From: Imbricaverruca yamaguchii | Taxonomy: Eukaryota; Arthropoda; Thecostraca; Neoverrucidae | Length of the DNA stretch: 64,000 nucleotides | Direction: 5' to 3' | Assembly (NCBI GenBank): GCA_034440575.1 | Contig: JAOTOL010001346.1 | Location: 47,501 to 111,500 of the forward strand | Shown here: positions 58,966-64,000 of the stretch, piece by piece | How positions within the stretch are numbered: the first letter of the stretch is position 1 | How the letters are laid out: each line of letters begins with the position of its first letter | The notes under the pieces: generated by a model | Databases searched by the model: none | What the model was told of the DNA's origin: nothing | What the model saw: only the letters and a program-made list of their open reading frames with translations | Translations under genes and position numbers: made by a program

Positions 58966-59166
58966 ATTTGGCAGAACTATAAATGTACGAATTTAAGAAT
59001 TTTGGGGGACATGTCATCCCCACTGCCGCAATTTCTGAAAAGTGTCGATTTATCCCACTCAGTTTCTTTCGTGCCCCCTCCAAGTCGCAGCTACTTGAGT
59101 ACGACCGCCGCAAATTCTACTTCATCATTTTTAACCCGCGCCGTCTTTCGGGTCAAATCCTCACAC

Positions 59167-59994
59167 CCCGTCTCGGGGGAGGGACGGTTGAAGACCCCCT
59201 CTAAAATCCAAACCAAGCATCGCACAAAAATGAAAGAGGTGTCATCGGAAACCGCTCGACGAATAGAGTCCGGGTACACCCTCCAAAACAATTTCCCCCA
59301 ATAGTGACGTCACTAGGGGGGCTAGATTTTAACGACTTTTCACGATTTACATTATGTTTTTGACTCTGGAGAGTTCATTTTGGAGGATATATGAAAAGCA
59401 AACTTTTTTTGGAATGAGAAAAGACAGCGAAATCGACCAGGGCTATATTTTTCGTTGAAATTGTTTTCTCTCATTTTTTTTCTCACGTTTTCTTTAATTT
59501 TCCTTCTCCAATGGGTAGAGCAGACCGAGAGACGTTGTTGAAAGTCAACTTACTCTAATAAAAATGCTTACTTTAGCCAGAATCCTGTATTTGAACTGCA
59601 ATTTGGCAAATACGCAAAATTAATATGTAGTCAAAAACAAACAAAAAATTAAAATTCCACCCGTACGTTTTGTTGCATCCGTAAAGATAAGGAAACGCTG
59701 AAAGTTTCATTAAAATATCTGCATCCGTTAAAGCGTAACGACCCCTTAATCCCAAATAACCAATCAATCAATCAATAAAGCGTAACGACTGGTTGAACTT
59801 TTTTGGAGGTGACCTCACTTGACCTTGACTAACTCGTTGACCCTAGATGACCTGACGTAAACATTTTGAATCAGCATGTCAAATTGATGTGGGAAATGGT
59901 ACGCCAAATTTGGGCGCGCTGCCGCGAGCCGTTCGTCCGCTATCCACGAAAAACCTGAGAGGGGGCAGTTGAAAACCCCCCCTCCCGAGACGGG
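59167..59994 (-). mobile_element. CCCGTCTCGG element, copy E (full length)
   Basis: The best preserved ends of the family. Left CCCGTCTCGGGGGAGGG...GGTTGAAGACCCCCTC, right (inverted) CCCGTCTCGGGAGGGGGGG then TTTTCAACTGCCCCCTC, an imperfect ~36-bp terminal repeat. All interior blocks of copies A, C and D are present in inverse order, including TGACGTCA (59305-59312) and TGACCTTGA (59820-59828). About 47 bp of extra sequence near 59735-59785, with CAATCAATCAATCAATAAAG, is bounded by a repeat of AAAGCGTAACGAC. No coding capacity. Confidence 0.85.
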
Positions 59995-60514
59995 ATAGAC
60001 CCTTCCTGAAATGTCTGCTTCCAGGTTATTCTTGAACAACATGAAACTTGGCCATCTTGTTTTCACTTGGGTGGAAGATTGGGCTTTGTGAGGTAGCAAA
60101 TTTGCATTATCGCAAGATTGTATGCGTCCTAGGCTGCATTCCCCTGCGCATATATCGTTATATCTTGAACAAACTTCACTGGATGTCCTTATTCAAGGTA
60201 TCTTCAAGACCATATAGGGAAGTCATGACAGCCTTAAACACGCACATCAAATTAACGTCGTATTCATATTCAGCGACGAGTTCGTCAGAGGCGAATTTTT
60301 TTGTCAGTCATCCGAATATTAATCAGCATCATGGAGAAAGGAACACTTATATAAAACACACACTTCAACAGGCACCGCAAGCCAGGGACAATTTATTGCG
60401 TGCGTTACAAAATCGAACTAGAATATCCATCGTTGCTTGTATTTATATTGGTATTGACCATTCAGCGATGGGCTTATGACCATTCGAATCAATTACCACA
60501 AATGATTCTGCTTG
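59995..60514. other. Intergenic, nothing recognised
   Basis: Unique DNA. A 143-residue plus-strand frame (60048-60479) has no recognisable motif or splice context and is not called. Confidence 0.4.
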
Positions 60515-61115
60515 TAATTAACACGCTTGAAGCAACTACCTGCATAGTTCTCAAATTACCATTCTTAATGGTCAAGGTCCAACGCAAGCCGGTTTCTTCA
60601 GTTGCCTCCAATTTATTCAGTTTTCACCCAAACCTGCCCAAATTTGGCATCAAGCGATAGCCTCTGGTGAACCATCGTGTAGCATTTCAAACCGATGTAT
60701 GTGAAGGTCAAACTTCAAGGTCAAAGGTCAACTTGATTTATTAGATGGCGATGTTGAAGCGATATCGACCGAACGTGAGGTTCGGTTGCTATCGTTTCAA
60801 TTTTCATTAAATGGGCGTCATTTGACGTGGCTTGCTATGCGGTATTAGAAAGCTAAGCAATTCAATTATTTTTAAAGGGCAACGTCCAAACTGATACTGC
60901 GGTCGCCTCACTTTTTTCCCGTTTTGCTCAAACCCATAACAATATGGTGTTAAGCGAAAGCCAGTGGTTAACACTCGAGTAACATTTCAAACCTAGTCAT
61001 GTCAAGGTCAAAGATTGTATTGAGTTCTTCGATGACCTCGCGTTTCGCGCTATGGCTTCAATTTTCAGAAAATGGATGTCAATCGACGTCGCTTGTGCGA
61101 TGAGGCATTCCATGG
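60515..61115 (+). repeat. Degenerate ~300-bp repeat, locus 2
   Basis: Homologous to 6265-7455 in the same orientation: GTCCAACGC-AACCGGT-TCTTC, AAACCTGCCCAAATTTGG, AAGCGATAGCCT-TGGTGAAC, and TTAGATGGCGA-GTTGAAGCG. It contains about two units. The first keeps the perfect DR1 motif AGGTCAAAGGTCA (60718-60730). Confidence 0.85.
60718..60730 (+). promoter_or_regulatory. DR1 motif conserved between repeat loci
   Basis: AGGTCA-A-AGGTCA at the position equivalent to 6468-6480 in the other locus. The surrounding bases have diverged more than the motif in the stretch I compared. Function is not demonstrated. Confidence 0.4.
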
Positions 61116-61360
61116 TAACTCAACCGGTGGGTCCCGTCCGATATTTTTTTTTCTTGAAAAGTTGTTTACCGGGGCTTTAAAGGGCGAACAATTCATTTAT
61201 GATGAAAAATATCCCCCAAAAGTATTTCCAAATATACAGTCTTGGGAAATTTCCCAAGGTCAGTGAGGAGGCCTAACTTTGACGACTCATAACTCCGAGG
61301 CTAAGAGAGCTATTTGATTAAACTTTTTTTTGGTTGAATTGAGATGAATCAAGGAATAAA

Positions 61361-61400
61361 TTGCGTGAGACGAAATGTACGTACATTTCGTCTCACGCAA
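61361..61400. repeat. Perfect 40-bp palindrome with no spacer
   Basis: TTGCGTGAGACGAAATGTAC is followed directly by its exact inverse. The 14-mer CAAGGAATAAATTG occurs at 61350-61363, running into the left arm, and again at 61448-61461. Confidence 0.95.
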
Positions 61401-61462
61401 TGTCTAAAACCCAGGAGCATCTAAGAGCCATTCTTCGTTGTATTAAACAAGGAATAAATTGG

Positions 61463-63340
61463 CTATCTCTGATTTTGGATTTTCAATTTATTAGGTTACG
61501 TGACTTCGTTACCTCTCTTTTGCGGCGTAACCTTGACCCTTTGGCTGCAGAAACTATAACTTTCGTCTGATGACGATTTGAGCCCCATTCAGGCCATTTC
61601 AAATAAATTAAAAAACGTGGGGTTCGACCTATAAAAAGTACTTTTGGGCATCGCAATGCTGACACAACACGCTGGTTGGGCCTCCTGTCTGTCGATAACT
61701 TCGCATCTATTTGGCATACGGTTTCGAAATGGTCCAGAGTGGTTCCCGACGATGAAACCTGTCGGTTGGTGCCTGTTATACTGCCATAAGGTAATAAGGT
61801 GGCATTGACATTAGGTGTTCAAGGTCATTGGATCTGCGTTCACGAATATATTTCTGGCTGAAACTGTGTCCCTAAATGAGCTAAACAGCTGAACTCAATG
61901 TTGTTGTATTCCCCACATCGAGAAGGTTACAGTGATACATGGGATGACCCCGATGGGTCAAGTTAGGTCACGTGACCTGACGTCAGGTCACCGATACAAT
62001 TACAGGTGCCTATTGACATATACCTATAGATAGAAAAGTATGGACGCTGTATGACCGAAGCAGTCGATGCGCCCCTAAGCCCAAACAACCAACCTATCGA
62101 TAGAACACGACACCAGCGCATTACTTCAACACTGATATGTTTGACGACCTTGTGTTCTTGTACTGATTGCATGATTCTACGTAAAATGGCAGGTGCCTAT
62201 TGACATATTCCTACCGATAGAATACGACACCAGCGCACCAACATATCGCTTGAACACCTTGACATGCTTGCCAGTCTTGTTTTCTAAGAGTACGTTGATC
62301 CGGATTATTGTCTGACTCACAGGGCAGAACCTGTGGTACTTTCTTGTTCCCTTGATCGTCACGGCTTTGGTGAAGCGGTCATTCAGCTACTGCTCAGTCT
62401 TCTGCACTTCCTCTTTTGTGACAGAAAAACTTGATTTTTGTCACAAGCTGCCCGGCGAGAAATCGGTACATGTCCTCTGGCGTGGGGATTTGATCTTTTT
62501 ACCGGGCGCCGCAGGCTCTCGAGGTACGTGGCGCGTTTCACGGTGCCGCCTATACCATCGCACACTCCCTCGCTGCGAAATGATGATGATGAATTGTGTC
62601 GATTGCGAGCCGCCTTGTAGTACATTTGGTCCGACGTAGCTGTAATTAAGGTCGCGTGTCGATTATGTTTATCAGAGAATCGTACGCACTGCGCAGTGCA
62701 ATCGGTGTTTATCTTGACTTCTGATGGAAAATGACACGCCAGAAATAGACCGGTATTATCTTGGACCCGTGGCACGGCTGTATATTTCTGGAAATTGTTT
62801 GGAGACACAATACATTAAGGCAGTAAGGCGAACCCCAACAAATCGGAAGAGCCACAATCCATACCGTCCCACGCTAAAAATTAAAATTACCGGGGGGGGG
62901 GGAGAGGGGCCAACATTGAGGGGGCACATTCTCCCCCGAAAATATGTAAAGCAAGATCCCTGGCCTGCGGTATTGAACCGTCATTGTGAGGTTCATTGTG
63001 GAGGTCTGCTGTATCTGGAGTATATGGTGAACTGGCAATCTTTTGAATCGCTAGCAGCGAAGTCATTGAGCAGCCATACATGCCTTGCCGGGTAATACTC
63101 GTGTAGTGAGTTAAGCGAGTCTGCGCGTGTTCCACATTTTCACACTGATGGGTAGGACTTCACCGCACTAAGTGGAATACACCTGCGTGTGTGCTATATT
63201 CACACGCCCACCGGCACTACACCACTGTATCGCGTATAATACTGGCACATCCCCGTTAGTTATTAAGGTTTTAGGGCGCATCAACTGCAGTGGTTATACA
63301 GCGCCCAGCTGGCACATCGCCCAGTGCGCCCGATGACCAG
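61463..63340. other. Intergenic with scattered duplicated segments
   Basis: No gene recognised. CAGGTGCCTATTGACATAT occurs at 62003 and 62190, and GATAGAA-ACGACACCAGCGCA at about 62098 and 62216. A copy of the dispersed GCCACCATTGAGGGGGCAC family lies at 62870-62947. Confidence 0.45.
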
Positions 63341-63352
63341 GCTGACTGGCCG

Positions 63353-63676
63353 TCTGTTGGGTACCGTCCGTGACTGGGGTGACCCAGCTGGGCGGTGGCC
63401 CTGGTGACCTGCGGATTCACCGCCACTGGCAGGCAGCACTGCCTGGCGGCACACAGTGAAGCTCAGCCGCCCATTGTATTATGTACAAAGCGATGTCATC
63501 AGCCGACTCGGCACGTCTGTTGGGTACCGTCCGTGACTGGGGTGAGCCAGCTGGGCGGTGGCCCTGGTGACCTGCGGACTCACCGCCACTGGCAGGCAGC
63601 ACCGCCTGGCGGCACACAGTGAAGCTCAGCCGGCCATTGTATTATGTACAAAGCGGTGGCATCAGCCGACCCGGCC
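63353..63676. repeat. 162-bp two-copy tandem duplication, GC-rich
   Basis: GTCTGTTGGGTACCGTCCGT begins copies at 63353 and 63515. They differ at only a handful of bases (for example GTGACCCAG against GTGAGCCAG), so the duplication is recent. A partial third start (CCGCCCGTTGCGG) follows. Confidence 0.93.
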
Positions 63677-64000
63677 CGCCCGTTGCGGCCGTGTACAAAT
63701 GCAGCCATCGTGTCGACGGCCGCCAACATATGAGTCAAATCACACACCTCGTCACGGTTACCGCGCAGGCAGACGCAGCTGCATACTCACTTGTCGGCAT
63801 ACGTAGCATCATGACAAAACATGTCGTATTCTTTGCAGTACGTGTATCTATGTGGTTGCATGAAAATGACTACCCTACATCATATTGGTTCCAATACACC
63901 TTATAAAATTTAACAAAGAGTGGGGAAGTCATTTTCTGGATGACATACTCTGCATGACATGCATCACGAAGTAGTTGTTTTAGAGCCTTGTTAATGGTGG
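63677..64000. other. Window end, nothing recognised
   Basis: Unique sequence turning AT-rich. A plus-strand frame runs from the duplication to 63906 without recognisable content. Confidence 0.4.

Noticed and set aside
58553..59113. 186-residue minus-strand frame
   Set aside because: It runs through the terminal inverted repeat and the foldback element; it is composed of transposon ends.
1..64000. Telomeric repeat tracts (TTAGG/TTAGGG) that would prove a subtelomeric location
   Set aside because: Only isolated GGTTAG words occur; no tandem telomeric array was seen.

Overview
The window looks like nuclear DNA from an animal, most likely an invertebrate. An arthropod or crustacean is my guess, but nothing in the window proves it. 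The reasons are a spliced gene with GT-AG junctions, a LINE ORF1 with zinc knuckles, a tRNA-derived SINE, several hAT-type elements with 8-bp target duplications, very low gene density and many minisatellites. There are no operons, ribosome binding sites or CRISPR arrays.

Region 1 (1-23.4 kb) is dominated by about a dozen unrelated tandem arrays with exact unit lengths of 9/18, 19, 32, 40, ~30, 88, 37, 38, 34/35, 97, 14 and 29 (13+16) bp, separated by non-coding DNA. Most unit lengths are not multiples of three and the units hold few stops, so long spurious reading frames open on both strands. I treat none of these as genes. A degenerate ~280-320 bp repeat (6.3-7.4 kb) recurs in the same orientation at 60.5-61.1 kb and carries a DR1-type nuclear-receptor motif.

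Region 2 (14-38.7 kb) is repeat-rich DNA without a supported host gene. It holds four of the five copies of a short inverted-repeat element (ends CCCGTCTCGG; the fifth is at 59.2-60.0 kb), a pair of nested hAT-type elements at 31.4-32.9 kb with a perfect 8-bp duplication around the inner one, a ~780-bp tandem duplication (26.2-27.8 kb), and the 5' part of a dead LINE on the minus strand (36.9-38.7 kb).

Region 3 (43-53.3 kb) carries the only convincing host gene, on the plus strand. Two large GC-rich exons (47502-49060 and about 50257-52946) are certain as coding sequence. Two small upstream exons (43425-43455 and 46047-46119) are predicted because their splice phases fit. The product is a long, acidic, probably disordered protein that I do not recognise. 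It has three repeats around CHDPESY-D-SF-W-FYR and nine D-S-[E/D/G]-x-x motifs. Its last intron holds a hAT-type MITE just upstream of the final acceptor.

Region 4 (53.9-60 kb) is a transposon cluster: a SINE; a complete-ended 3.7-kb DNA transposon (55005-58719) with ~290-bp terminal inverted repeats, a perfect ATGTGCAG duplication and a frameshifted transposase; an older foldback element into whose edge it inserted; and a full-length CCCGTCTCGG element. The transposase has D, D, C-x2-H and a C-terminal ER motif in the order expected of hAT enzymes but is otherwise unlike the familiar ones. It is the strongest candidate for something poorly described.

Region 5 (60-64 kb) holds repeat copies, a perfect 40-bp palindrome and a 162-bp duplication, and no supported gene.
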